A stretch of 64,000 bases of DNA from Dryas octopetala (taxonomy: Eukaryota; Streptophyta; Magnoliopsida; Rosales; Rosaceae), in the NCBI GenBank assembly GCA_963921425.1, contig OY992832.1, positions 25,075,489-25,139,488 of the forward strand, given 5' to 3'. The notes below the pieces were generated by a model. That model was not told the origin of the DNA and did not search any database. It saw only the letters and a list, made by a program, of their open reading frames with translations. Shown piece by piece: positions 1 to 11,866 of this stretch. Position 1 is the stretch's first letter. The number at the start of each line of letters is the position of its first letter. The position numbers were made by a program, and so were the translations under genes.

Positions 1-777
1 CTTCTGAAGATATCTTCTGCTGTGGTATCTTCCCTCGCATCCACATTTTCAGGTATGTATAGTTTAATTGAAGTAGCTTCCATATGAAAGCTATTACAAC
101 TGTAAGCAAGTAACTACCAGAGTTGGTGCATACAAAATGGGAAATCTGAAACTTTGGCTTGGTATGTGTAGTGGGTGTTACATGAAGTTGAATGATGGGT
201 CACTAAATGGTTGATGCTCAGCATGTATAGTTCCATTTGGGTCAGTGTGGGTTTGGATTTAAAGCATCAACTAAAAACTGAATACAAAGCCTTAAACCTA
301 TATGAGCTCATTAAAGGCAGACCTTTCTAGCCATTTTTTGTTTGTATACAAGTTATCCAAATCCTTATATAGTGTAGGGAAGGATTTTTGAAGTCTTGGA
401 AGGGTTATTAGCTTCTATGCTAGAGTTCAGCTATCCTATTAGCAGTAAATCCATGAAAGTACGTCAAAAAATTAGCAACTAACTTTTATGGCACACTGCA
501 ATTGCAAATAGGAGCACTTCATTTTATATTGTTGTCTCTTGTAATTTGTGCTTTGTGGATTAATCTAATTTATATGTGGGCATTGTTTGGGACATACATG
601 GCAGTGCCCATATCTGTTTATGTCTTCACATTGCCACTACCATACCTAGGCGTTGCAGCCTCGCTGCCGACAGGCTTTGTTGCTGGAACCATGATTCTTG
701 TATTTGGTTTGCTCATCTATGCTTGGACACCTTCAATGCATCCGGCTAGTGCCTCCCCTTCGCCTCCTAACATATGA
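1..777 (+). CDS. 3' end of an unidentified multi-pass membrane protein gene (partial)
   Basis: Two exons are visible: 1-52, ending at a GTATGT donor, and 512-777, preceded by an AG acceptor and ending in TGA. The reading frame joins exactly: the last G of exon one plus GA gives a glycine codon. The C-terminal ~105 residues hold about three hydrophobic stretches (around FILLSLVICALW, MAVPISVYVFTLPLPYLGV and TGFVAGTMILVFGLLIYAW), then a short Pro/Ser-rich tail (SASPSPPNI). This suggests membrane segments with a soluble tail. The rest of the gene lies upstream of the window and I do not recognise the family. A possible poly(A) signal AATAAA is at 1348. The splice junction is well supported; the function is unknown. 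Confidence 0.6.
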
Positions 778-2242
778 TAGCTGATATCAGCATGTTGCCA
801 CTCCAGCCCAAAGCGCAGGACACAGGCCTCTTCATGGTTATGACAGATAAGAGGAAGACAATGAATGTTGTTATCTTGTTTGGATAATGTACATCCATGT
901 TCCTTCATTTGCAAGCAATAGAAATGAAGGCAATAAGCCTAACTTTAGATTTTGATTCAAGAGAACAAGAAATCCATAGGCAGTTATGATTATTTGTGAT
1001 TTTTGTATTTTTATTCCCCTCCAAGGAAAAGTGTCTAATGCACATTCATGTTCTGAGGGACACAAAGCAAGTAATGCTATAAAGTCGGAGACTTCTAGTG
1101 TGTTTTAGGACAGATAGGGTTGGAAAGAAGAATTGAGTACCAAAAACAGACACTGCAAGAAATGAATTTTGTAATAGCAATTGCTGGAAAGATACCGGAG
1201 TAATTTCATTGGAAATTTGGTAGTTTCTTTTTTGTAAGTCTGTTACCTGTAATTATTTATTTATTTTTGTCAGAATTTTGTGTTACAAGTAATCTATTAC
1301 GGTGCTTTATACTGCTGTAAATTTTTTTTTTGATAATTTTGTGGGTGAATAAAATATTGCATTCTAGCTTTGCCCACACCAATTTTTTCTTTTTTTTTTT
1401 GTTTTTTCTTTCCCAAAAAAGGGGAAAACTGCTTAATATTACTGAAATTGGCATTTCGAATGTCATTGCTAAGGATAAGCCTGTTGGTGTATGGAGGGCA
1501 AAGATTTGATTTTCAGATTGTTTGGGAATGATTTTCTTCCTTATATTCGTCTCTCAAAGAGGCAAATATATATATATATATTTTTTTCATCTTTGCTTCA
1601 CTTAATCTATAAAACACAAAAACTAACTAAAACACAAAAAAATGTAGAGTTTTTGAACTCTAAGTTAGAGAGTTAATATGTAAAAATGATGTAAATTGAA
1701 TATTCAACATATTCCTAAAAAAGAGAAACATTAAACAACAAATTTTAAAAAAAATTACAATTGATTTTAAAGGTTGCAACGACAAATATGTCCACCTTTT
1801 TCACAAATAAACTCACGTTATAATTTTTTCTATGTTGATGTCAGTGCTCAATGTGTGTTTTTTTAAACTGGGCAAATTGTCACTGTCGAATAGTGGCAAT
1901 AATTGTCATTGTTTGACAATGACAATTAGTAATAGTTATTTTTATGTTATAATATTAATGTAGGTGAATGTGATTCCATAAGCTTGAATTTTGTGTTTTA
2001 TGTTGATTTCATTAGTTTTTGACATATTTATGTAAAAGAAGACATAATGTATATCTACAAGTATCATTTTATATACAACTTCAAATAGTCACTGTCGCAC
2101 ATTAAAATCGAGCGCTCGGCTCATTAAAATGGACCGGTTTGTCACCGTATTTTTACAGGTTGGTCGCTCGATCATGGGCTTTTTTGTTTTGGACTTTAAT
2201 AGACAAAAATCCTAAAAAATAATGTAGTAACAATTATTAATT
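778..2242. other. 3' flank and AT-rich spacer
   Basis: Begins with the likely 3' UTR of the preceding gene. The rest is AT-rich with homopolymer runs and no coding-like frame. Around 2109-2170 there is a GAGCGCTCGG palindrome and a second GCTCGAT-type motif, a sequence word that recurs elsewhere in the window (see findings). Confidence 0.5.
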
Positions 2243-4037
2243 AGGACAAATTACACGCAAGTACCTCAACTAACCACCCAATTTTATTTGAGTACCTCAA
2301 TAAAAAAAAAAAAAAATTGCTCAAAGATATCTCAATTACTGATTTTGCATACCCAAGTACCTCCGTCAACTTTTCCGTCTAGGACGCCGTTAACTGCCTA
2401 CGTGGCAGATTGCCATGGGTTTAAAAAAATGTCACATGTGGACAAAAAAATAATAAAACATTAAATAAACTTTAAAAAATAAAATAATTATTAAAAAAAC
2501 TAAAAAATTTTTAAACCCAATAATTAATTAAAAAAGAACAAAAAAATTAAGAAAAAAACCTGTTGGCTGCTGGCAGCCTCAAGCTCTCCTCCCTCCGCCT
2601 CCCCCACGTCGGCCACCCAACCCACCCACCTCCCTCCTCCTCTCCGGCCACCAGCTCTACCCCTCCCCTTCCCTTCCCCACCACCGTCATTGTAGATTGC
2701 GTCGGTCACCCAACCCGCGTCGAGCCCTCCTCCATATTCTTCTTCTTCTACAATTTTCACCAATGCAGCAATTCCAAGACGCAATAATCCAACCAAAACT
2801 ACAACTACGGTTTCTCAGAGGCCTCAAATGCATCCCCAAAACATTAATCAAATAATAAATTAAACAAATAATCTAATAAAACACTCAGACACGTTTGTTA
2901 GTTTGGGAATAATCCACCATATACTCGTAGGCATCGGCCTGAGCATTAACTCTAGTCTAAGGGGGGTGTCCCCAACTCAGATTTTAAAGGAGTTTAATGG
3001 ATTTTAAAATCCATAGAATCCATCAAAGTTCAAAGAAATTGGGTGGAATTCTCATGAAATTTGTTATGTGTAAAAAATGCATTCAACTCCATCCAAATCT
3101 TTCACTTAATGAAATCTATGACTTTTTGAGGACACCTGGATTTCACAGGAATCTATTAAAATCTGAGTTGGGGACACCTAAATTTCATTGGAAATCCATT
3201 AAAATCTAAGCTGGGGATACCTAGATTTCATTGGACTTTTAAAATCCAATGAAATCTAAGTTGGGGACACCCCCCTAAGTCCCCTCATTTATTTTCGCAA
3301 CTACTAAACAAGTGGGTTCTTCCATTTCCATCAAACTTAATATCCCAATTCAAGTTTTTTTTTTTTTTTTTTTTAATTTAGTTCAGGAGAAAAAACTCAA
3401 ATTTCAAGAAAAATAATTCAGAAGAATACCCCCTTGGTGCAAGCCCTGAGAAGCCATGAGCAAGATCTTGGACCCATTGGTGACCTCAGACTCCCTCACT
3501 GTCATTGCACTGGGTTGGGTGGCCGACGAGGAGGAGACGGAGGGAGGAGAAATCGGGGCTACACACCCATATTTGAGAATGAGAGAGAGAGAGAGAGAAA
3601 AAAAAAAAAAAGATAGAAAGAGAGAGATTAAGCTGGTGGCTGGAGAAGGGGAGGGAGGTGGGTGGGTTTGGGTGGCCGACGCAGGGGAGGCAGAGGGAGG
3701 AGGGTTCAGGTTTGCCAGCAACTAGCATGTTTTTTTCTTTATTTCTTTAGTTTTTTAAAATTAATTATTGGGTTTTTAATTTTTTAAGTTTTTTTAATAA
3801 TTATTTTACTTTTTAAAGTTTATTTAATTTTTTATTATTTTTTTGTTCACGTAGTATTTTTTTTAAGTCATGTCAATCTGCGACATAGGTAGTTAACGGC
3901 CTCCCAGACGGAAAATTTGACGGGGGCACCTGAGTGTGCAAAATCCGTAATTGAGGTACCTCTAAACAATTTTTTTTTATTAGGGCATTCAAGTGAAATT
4001 AGGTGATTAGTTAAAGTATTTGCATGTAATTTGCCCT
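2243..4037. mobile_element. Non-autonomous DNA element with ~450-bp terminal inverted repeats
   Basis: The left end (AGGACAAATTACACGCAAGT) is matched in reverse complement by the right end (AGGGCAAATTACATGCAAAT). The complementarity continues inward for roughly 450 bp per arm. It includes a CT-rich block on the left (about 2570-2690) whose purine-rich complement is at about 3630-3722. A 7-bp direct repeat ATTAATT flanks it (2236-2242 and 4038-4044). No transposase frame is present. Proline-rich open frames inside the arms come from the low-complexity CT/GA block. The superfamily is uncertain; a Mutator-like or foldback element is most likely. Confidence 0.8.
2961..3275. mobile_element. PIF/Harbinger-type MITE nested in the long-TIR element
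   Basis: A 315-bp element bounded by GGGGGGTGTCCCCAACT and its inverted copy AGTTGGGGACACCCCCC. It is flanked on both sides by the trinucleotide TAA (2958-2960, 3276-3278), the target preference of PIF/Harbinger elements. Internal sequence repeats an AAATCTAAGTTGGGGACACC motif. It inserted after the surrounding long-TIR element, and lies near that element's centre. Confidence 0.85.
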
Positions 4038-4363
4038 ATTAATTTTCTATTAATTTTTTATGTTTTATTAATTTAAGCACAAGCCCAATAACCCAATCGG
4101 CCAACCGGGTAGTAAACAACATGTCCCTTCCCTCCCCAGGTCCCAACCAGTAAACAAATCGGCCAGACTCATCGATCCCTTACAGTCTTACACTCTCGCT
4201 CTGTCTCAATTCTCAACTGTCAGTTCTCAGTTCTCAGTTCTCATTCCTCAGTCTTGGGCTCCTCACTCTCGCTCTGTCTCATGCTCAGTATTCGGCTCCA
4301 AGAACAACCAGTGAACCAGGCATTCAAATTATCTTCTATTCTTCTTCAATCTTCATCTTGGGC
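4038..4363 (+). promoter_or_regulatory. Promoter and 5' leader region of the PPR gene
   Basis: Between the end of the long-TIR element and the proposed PPR start codon. It is richer in C/T than the flanks and holds a short tandem (CAGTTCT repeats, about 4219-4242). No clear TATA box was identified. The transcription start is probably in this stretch because the first 8-nt coding exon lies at its 3' border. Confidence 0.35.
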
Positions 4364-7300
4364 ATGGGCAGGTATTTCGCTTCTCTTTTTTCTTGGTTTG
4401 AAGTTGAACTTAGGGTTAATTTACGTTGTGAATTTGGGGCTGAATGTAGGGATTTAATGTACGATTAAATTTGGGGTTCAACTTAACGAAAACAATATTT
4501 TTTAGTACTACTCTTCTTTGATTGATTGTACTGCCAATCTTTTTGTAAGAGTGTGTTTGGGATTTTATCGGGCTGCTTAGAGAGTGCGTTTGGATCAATT
4601 TGCTTTATTCGGTCAATTCTTAATTCGCAGATAAAATGTGAGAAGAAAGAAGAGAAGAGAAGAGAAGATAAAATATATGAGAAAAAAGAAGACATGAGTG
4701 GAGGAACTAGTAGTACAATAATGCTTGAGAAAAAAATAAGAGATTGGAGTTGTATAGAGAGCAGTAGAGTACAATAGTGCTTGAGAAAAACTAGTAGTAC
4801 AATATGATCCTTTTTTTTTTTTCAATAGAAGCACAATATTATTCAATGGTCTAATGATTACTTGATTTATGTGGGATTGCCTGCTTATTAGGTTCAAGCT
4901 CAATCTTAGTTGCTGAAGATTTAGCCCATCCCCTGGCTCCGTCACTGTACGCTTTTCAACCTCTTCACCAAAATCTCTTAATCCTCCCCTACTTCTTACG
5001 GTGGCTAACCGTTACGCAGCCCAACTACAGCTATGCTGCCCCCAAAGCCCCATCTCATACTCTTTAGCCCGAACCGTCCATGCCCACATGATAGCTTCTG
5101 GGTTCAAGCCACGTGGTCATATTCTCAACCGTCTGATTGATATCTACTGCAAATCTTCAAATTTCACTTACGCCCTCCAATTGTTCTACAAAATTCCCAA
5201 GCCAGACATTGTTGCTAGAACAACATTGATTGCGGCATACTCTAACATTGGCAATCCAGTTCTGGCTCGCAAAATATTGAATGAAACCCCATTAAGCATG
5301 CGAGACACTGTTTGCTACAATGCCATGATATCAGGCTATTCTCATAACAATGATGGCTATGCAGCTCTTAAGCTATTTGGTGACATGAGGCGAGATGATA
5401 TTAGGTCTGATGATTTTACATTCACAACTGTACTTAGTGCTTTGGCGCAAATAGTTGATGATGAGAAACAGTGTCAACAACTACACTGTGCTTTAGTTAA
5501 GTCAGGAACAGGGCTTGCCACTTCAGTGTCGAATGCACTCGTATCTGTTTATGTTAAATGTGCTTCTTCACCATTAGTATCATCGTCGTCATTGATGAGT
5601 GGAGCTAGGAAGTTGTTTGATGAGATGCCTAAGAGAGATGAGTTATCGTGGACGACAATGATTACTGGGTATGTGAGGAACGCAGACCTCGATGCAGCTC
5701 AGGAGTTGCTAGATGGGATGGATGAAAAGTTGGAAGTTGCATGGAATGCGATGATTTCGGGTTACGTGCATCATGGTTCTTTTGAAGAAGCATTGACATT
5801 GTTTAGGAGAATGCGTTTATTGGGAATTCGTCAGGATGAGTTTACGTACACAAGTGTTATCCGTGCTTGTGCTAATATTGGATTGTTTCAGTTTGGGAAG
5901 CAGGTACATGCTTACATACTAAGAGCTGAAGGGAAACCCACTGTGGATTTTTCATTATCTGTGAATAATGCATTGGTTACACTATATTATAAATGTGGTA
6001 AAATTGATGAAGCACGAAACATTTTTAATAATATGCCTGTTAAAGATCTTGTTTCTTGGAATGCAATCTTGTCAGGATATGTGAATGTAGGGCGCATCCA
6101 GGAAGCAAAATCTCATTTTAGGGAAATTCCAGAGAGGAACATGCTAACATGGACTGTGATGATATCTGGTTTAGCTCAAAATGGATTTGGAGAAGAAGCT
6201 ATGAAACTTTTCAACCAAATGAGGTTAGAGGGATTTGAACCCTGTGATTATGCATTTGCTGGAGCAATTACATCTTGTGCTGCGCTAGGAGCATTGGAGC
6301 ATGGACGCCAGCTCCATGCTCAACTAATTTTCTTGGGTCATGATTCAAGCCTTTCAGCTGGAAATGCACTTATCACAATGTATGCAAGATGCGGACTTGT
6401 TAAGGATGCCAAATCTGTGTTCCTTACAATGCCTTATGTTGATCCAGTGTCTTGGAATGCTATGATTGCAGCTCTGGCACAACATGGATATGGTGTCCAA
6501 GCAATAGGACTTTTTGAACGAATGTTGAAGGAAGATATATTACCAGATAGAATAACTTTCCTCACTGTTCTCTCAGCTTGTAGTCATGCTGGTTTAGTCA
6601 AAGAAGGGCGTCATTATTTTAGTTCAATGCGTGCCTCTTATGGTATTACCCCTGGTGAAGATCATTATGCTCGCATGATTGATCTGTTGTGTCGATCTGG
6701 GGAGTTCACAGATGCCAAGGAATTGATTGAGTCAATGCCTTTTGAGCCAGGTGCACCTATTTGGGAGGCTCTTCTAGCTGGTTGTCGGACTCATGGGAAT
6801 ATGGATTTAGGAATTCAAGCTGCTGAACGACTTTTTGAGTTGGTGCCACAGCATGATGGAACCTATATACTTTTATCAAATTTGTATGCAACTTTAGGCC
6901 GTTATGATGATGTGGCTAGGGTGCGGAAACTAATGAGGGATCGAGGGATTAAAAAGGAGCCTGGTTGTAGTTGGATTGATGTTGAAAACATGGTTCATGT
7001 CTTCTTGGTTGATGACACTAAGCACCCTGAGGTTCAAGCAGTGTACAAGTATCTAGAGCAACTAGGATTTGAAATGAAGAAGTTAGGATATGTCCCTGAC
7101 ACAAAGTTTGTGTTGCATGATATGGAGTATGAGCATAAGGAATATGCCTTGTCTACTCACAGTGAGAAGCTTGCAGTTGCATTTGGGCTCATGAAGCTTC
7201 CTCTTGGAGCCACAATTAGAGTTTTTAAGAATCTTAGGATTTGTGGGGATTGCCATAATGCATTTAAGTTTATGTCAAGAGTAGTGGGGAGAGACATAAT

Positions 7301-7367
7301 TGTGAGAGATGGGAAGAGGTTTCACCATTTTGGGAAAGGTGAATGCTCTTGTGGCAATTACTGGTAG
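4364..7367 (+). CDS. DYW-class pentatricopeptide repeat protein, organellar RNA editing factor
   Basis: Sequence-specific RNA-binding protein expected in mitochondria or plastids, where DYW proteins carry out C-to-U editing. From 5001 to the stop the frame is one uninterrupted exon of 788 codons. It holds repeated P/L/S PPR motifs (for example VSWNAMISGY-type repeats), then E/E+ domains and a DYW domain with the HSEK...CGDCH zinc/deaminase signature, ending CSCGNYW. It resembles Arabidopsis At1g25360 in length and order. No in-frame ATG lies between the upstream stop at 4914 and 5001 (a GTG codon). A spliced start fits: ATGGGCAG at 4364-4371, intron 4372-4924, exon 4925-7367. This gives 816 residues with a basic, Ser-rich, acid-free N terminus typical of a targeting peptide. 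Other AG acceptors hit stops or the wrong frame. The start is inferred; the body is certain. Confidence 0.93.
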
Positions 7368-8484
7368 CCTGCAGTAAACTTTGCTGCCACAGACTCAAAC
7401 ATCCACACTCAAGAGTCAAGAAAGAGTAAGGTCAGCTCCAATCCACTTCGTTTATCATTTATTGGTTAATTAATTCAGTCAGTTGGAGTTATCTTTTTTC
7501 ACCAATTTTAATTGAATTTAATTCTTGCATAATGCTCAAAGAAGGGAGATGGGTCTTTTACCTCATCGCCAATACTGGCATAAAACGTATTTGCCTTTTT
7601 ATCTGTTCTTGGTTGTTAATTAGATTTTGTTAGCTTTGATAACTCTCACTTTTACTCATAATATATATATGTTCTTAGATCTTCAGTTTTATACTTGATT
7701 TTTTTGAAATGATTTGTGTTTAATTTCGAATTGAAGGTTAGTTCTTTGTAAGAGAATTATAGAAATCCAGTTTACTGTTAAAAGCGAATTACTTTCACAG
7801 CATTGATATTGTAAGAGGGCTGGTTTGGACAGAATGCCCTCAAATACTATATTTCATTGCAGGGACTAAAGTGAGCTTTATCTATTAGTAAAATGATTCA
7901 AGCTTGTGGTGAAAACTTCTTGTCCTGCAGGCAGGAAGCGGCTTGGAACTCTTTGGAATATTTAAATTATCTAAGGTTTTTGGGAACATGAGTGAGTTAG
8001 TGCCTGGAAAACCTTGATTCTTCTGGCTCTAATATGGATAGTGAGGATAGTGATAGTGATGAAGATAGCATGATGAGGAGCTCAGCGGATCTAGCACACC
8101 AATTTTGCAGGCAATATTATGTTACCTCCCACACGTACCAATTCATTTTTGACCTTTATCTTGCTTGACTTTGACCTGATCTATGTGCAGTTTTCATTTT
8201 TATTGTTCTTATATAGAATTGTGCAAAGTATCTCATGAAGTAAATGTTAATGGTATACATGCCACTCATGCCATGCCACAAAATTTCCATATATGAGTGT
8301 CTGGGCTGATACTGAAGTCATGTGCAGGTCAGACTTTATGTCCTTATATCTTCTATGAGTTTCATAAATTAAATTTCAAGGATATGTGTGCGTGTGTGCG
8401 CTTGCGCTCTTCTGATGTTGCCTTCTGCTTCCAACTGGTTCCGTAGCTTATGTTTCTCTATTATACTTTCCATAATTTAATTAA
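7368..8484. other. PPR 3' flank with an unidentified acidic coding-like patch
   Basis: Mostly AT-rich 3' flank. Around 8017-8116 an open frame reads a Ser/Asp-rich acidic stretch (SNMDSEDSDSDEDSMM) followed by SADLAHQFCRQYY. It has neither a clear start nor splice context. It could be part of the 3' UTR or a decayed gene fragment. Nothing else is recognisable. Confidence 0.3.
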
Positions 8485-9232
8485 GGTTTTTTTTTTTTTG
8501 CACTAGTACCACCCAGACTATAGGGGTGTGCAGATTTACCACCAAAAAAAAAAAATTACAATTAACCACTCAAACTTCACCAAATGTGACAATGTGGCAC
8601 CTATAGTCACATTTTCTGTTAAATCTTAAATTTTTGTCCCAAACTTCCCATTTTGTCCTTGAGCACAATTAAAAAAATAATATTCATTTTAACAAGTATT
8701 TCTATATAATTATACTCATAAATCTATTTTTTTTAAAAAGTGTCTAATTTAAATAATTTTGCCTTAAATTATATTTTACAAACAAAAAAATAGAAATAAA
8801 AAAGAAGAAAAACAAAAAAAATAGAAAATAAAAAGAAGAAAAACAAATTTTTTATTTTTTTTATGAAACAAAATTGTTCCATCCTACATAATGTTGCCTC
8901 TAAATTAGATTTAAAAAAATAAAAAAGGTGCTCTATCTAAATAATTTTGCCCCTAAATTAGTTTTGAAAAATTTCAAAAAGAAAAAAAGTGTTCTATCTA
9001 AATAAACTTTCCTTAATTAAATTCCAATTAAAAATAATTTTTTTATATGTTAATTATATGGATTGACCGAAATACCCTTTGAGTTAACAGAAAGTTTGAT
9101 AAAACTTGATGGAAGGTGTCACATTGTCACATATTGTAAAGTTTGGGTGGTTGATTGTAATTTTTTTTTTTTTTTTGGGTGGTATATCTGCACACCCCCT
9201 ATAGTTTGGGTGGTGTTGGTGCAAAAAACCCG
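8485..9232. mobile_element. 748-bp terminal-inverted-repeat element
   Basis: The left end (GG, a T run, then GCACTAGTACCACCCAGACTAT and GGGTGTGCAGATTTACCACC) is the imperfect inverted copy of the right end (GGTGGTATATCTGCACACCC ... GGGTGGTGTTGGTGCAAAAAA). The inverted arms extend at least 130 bp and include GTCACATTGTCACA-type sequence. An 8-bp direct repeat TTAATTAA flanks it (8477-8484 and 9233-9240). The interior is AT-rich and non-coding. The superfamily is not clear. Confidence 0.75.
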
Positions 9233-9314
9233 TTAATTAACTGCATATTAGTTTTTAATGATTCTTTTATATTGTTTTATACAGAAAGACCAAGTAGTTA
9301 TAACGTGGTTTTAT

Positions 9315-9660
9315 TTACTCAAGATGGTTACTTATTAAAATGATTAGTATGCATCCTACCGTACACTGCAGAATGATCAACTGAATAATAGTTTCGCTTA
9401 CGACTTCTATGCTTGGAGCTAGAACATTTTTGTGTGCATAAAGGTTTATTTGAGCCATTAAAATTAATTGTACACAATTAGGATCTGGCAGATTCCATTT
9501 AATGTCATATAGTTTCCTGGAGAGCTTTGAATGAGTCCTTTCAATAGAATGCAAATCCATCATTGCTCTAGCTACCCGAGTAGGAACATGATCAGGATAC
9601 AGTGATTTCCCACAGAAGAGAATCTCATTTCTGTAGAGCATCCAGCCCAAAACCAAATGG
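9315..9660 (-). pseudogene. Degenerate RNase H-like / LINE 3' fragment
   Basis: The minus-strand frame contains residues such as WMLYRNEILFCGKSLYPDHV and KWNLPDPNCVQLILM. These resemble the linker and the start of the RNase H domain in plant L1-type elements and their domesticated single-domain relatives (a W.PP.... motif before LN.DGA). The catalytic motifs of the family are not present and no full domain follows, so this is read as a relic. Identification rests on family resemblance only. Confidence 0.35.
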
Positions 9661-9710
9661 TTATGGGAGGAGAGGCCGAAGAATGTATGTATTATGACGT
9701 AAGATTTCAA

Positions 9711-11866
9711 ATATCCGATGTGGTATTAATATTCTCAACATGCCCTCTCATGTTTTATGATGCAAGGCTTCAAATACCTGATGTGGGATTTATATTCGCA
9801 ATAATATTGATGCTCCCAAATTGCCAACATAGGGAAATATTCTTTTCTAGATCTGAACTGGGAGGATATGACAAATGTTGATTTCCAAACGTTTTTTCTT
9901 TAGAGGTGAATGATCCAGTTCACAAAATCTTCTGATTGAGAGTCAGGAATTGGGAAAATTGACTACCTGTGAACCAAATAGCTAGAGCAAAGTTGCAGTC
10001 TTAAGATTTAAAGATTCAGGAGCTCGATGATAGAATGGGCAAAGCCTATTTGATTTGTGGTTTTTATCTGTGCTTGCATTTTTTTCCTAATATTTTTAAT
10101 GTGAGCCTTGTATTTATGTTGCAAGCTTTTTCCAATTACTTTTGAGATAAGACTTAGTTGTCCTGAGTTTATAAATTCGTAGTCAATATTGACCTCTTCT
10201 TTTCCACATATGCAGATGAGAAGAAAGGATAGTGAAAACTGTGGAGAGAGTATAACGACCGAACTGAAAGGAGCATCAAGGGATCTTTATTTTTTTAAAT
10301 ATTCTTTTTTGCAACTAATATTTAGACAGTTTGCTTCTTTTACATCTTCTTCCCTTTTGGAATTGGGATACTTTTTTTTATTAATTGAAACCGGTTAATT
10401 GATTATAATTTTCTACCATGTATTCCTAAGATTTTCTTCCGTCAAATTTGTTTTCCCTGATTTATATATATGTTGGTAGTTGTCGATGGTATTCAATTGT
10501 CAATCATGTTGAAGTAGTTGTTTGTAATCTGCAACTTCCCCTCAAATACATTTATTTATATTAGAATGGAGGTCTTCTTTTATTGGGTATTGTTGTTGAA
10601 ATTAGTTTGAACTGAATATGCAATGACTTCTCCAGGGACAAAGGTCTTCTTTTATAACCATTTCCCACATGTTTTTATTACATGCCATATGTAGCTATTA
10701 GAAAACTTGTTTTAACAACTCTTTGGACCTAGCTAGACTAACTTTATTGGATGTGATAACTTTATCTTGTATGCCTTGTAATCCAATTTGAAATTTTGAT
10801 GAAAATAAGCAAATTTCCTTTTAGAAATACACAAAAACGATTAAGATTAGGAATATCATTCGATGAAAACAAAAAATTGTCAACCAAGTCAATAATATGT
10901 TAGAATTAAGCAAGTATGCTAAAATCATCGAAACCAACCAAATTTGATTGAATATTTGACCATTTAAAATTGAATGGGATTTTAAATACCTCTAGCTAAC
11001 ACTTAAATATATATAAACAAATTGAGATGACCAAGATTCTCTCTAAATGGTTTTATGGCTAATCTTGATAGAGTAAGAAACTTGAGTGTGTGATACTCTG
11101 TGATTTGTGAAAAGAAAATTGTGCATGCTAATGTGCATAGAGATGTTTGAAATAAAAGATCAATGAACAAGAAGGTCTCATGTGACAACGTGCTAACTAT
11201 CCGAGGGATGTCTTATTGTCTTTGATTCAGTTCGCTTGAAAATGGCTGACATTCAGAATCCTACAAGTATTTTATACATTTTTTATGCTTATATATTTTA
11301 ATTAATCTGGCTTAATCACTTGGGTATTTGGTAATGCGCTTATGAATATTTAAGTGATGGCCTTTATCTTCTCAAGTAGTCCCAGATTCCCAAAAGTGAT
11401 GGCTCGCGCACGATGAGTTTTCTACAGCTTGTTGCTGAGACAGTTTATAATTCTAGAGTGATGGATCGACTCCTTGATAATCTTGACATAGATGGGGTTA
11501 TATATTCATGCGTATTATGAAATTATTTCTGAGCCTTGCATGGTATGTAGAGTTCGATTGCTTTTATTTTTATTTATTTTCTTAAGAGGTTCCCTGGAGC
11601 TGTAGTAATCTATGCCATTTCTTAACAGCTAGAGACATAAAACTTATGTCAGTGTCAGTACCTTACTGAGGTAATTTGCTTAGTTGAATGAAATTCCCAG
11701 TGGGAGACATTATTCGATTCATTCCTTATGACATTAATATCTTATTTGAGTTTCAATTCTCCTAGGCACATTTCATTGACCTGAATTTGAAACCGTTGAA
11801 GAAAATGGAAGAATATTACGAGTTGGACAAAAAGATTGTAAGCTGCTACAATCAAATGGTGCAAAT
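9711..11866. other. AT-rich spacer with no supported gene
   Basis: Several short open frames occur but none has a recognisable domain, length or codon pattern. At 11770-11866 an open frame (around NLKPLKKMEEYYELDKK) runs up to the hAT insertion and continues beyond it at 13232 (see findings). It may be an exon relic. Confidence 0.4.

Noticed and set aside
2524-3728. Proline- or glycine-rich open frames on both strands
   Set aside because: They lie in the paired CT/GA-rich arms of the long-TIR element and mirror each other; low-complexity artefacts.
5001-5003. GTG as the PPR start codon
   Set aside because: A nuclear plant gene is unlikely to use GTG; a spliced ATG at 4364 gives a better targeting peptide.
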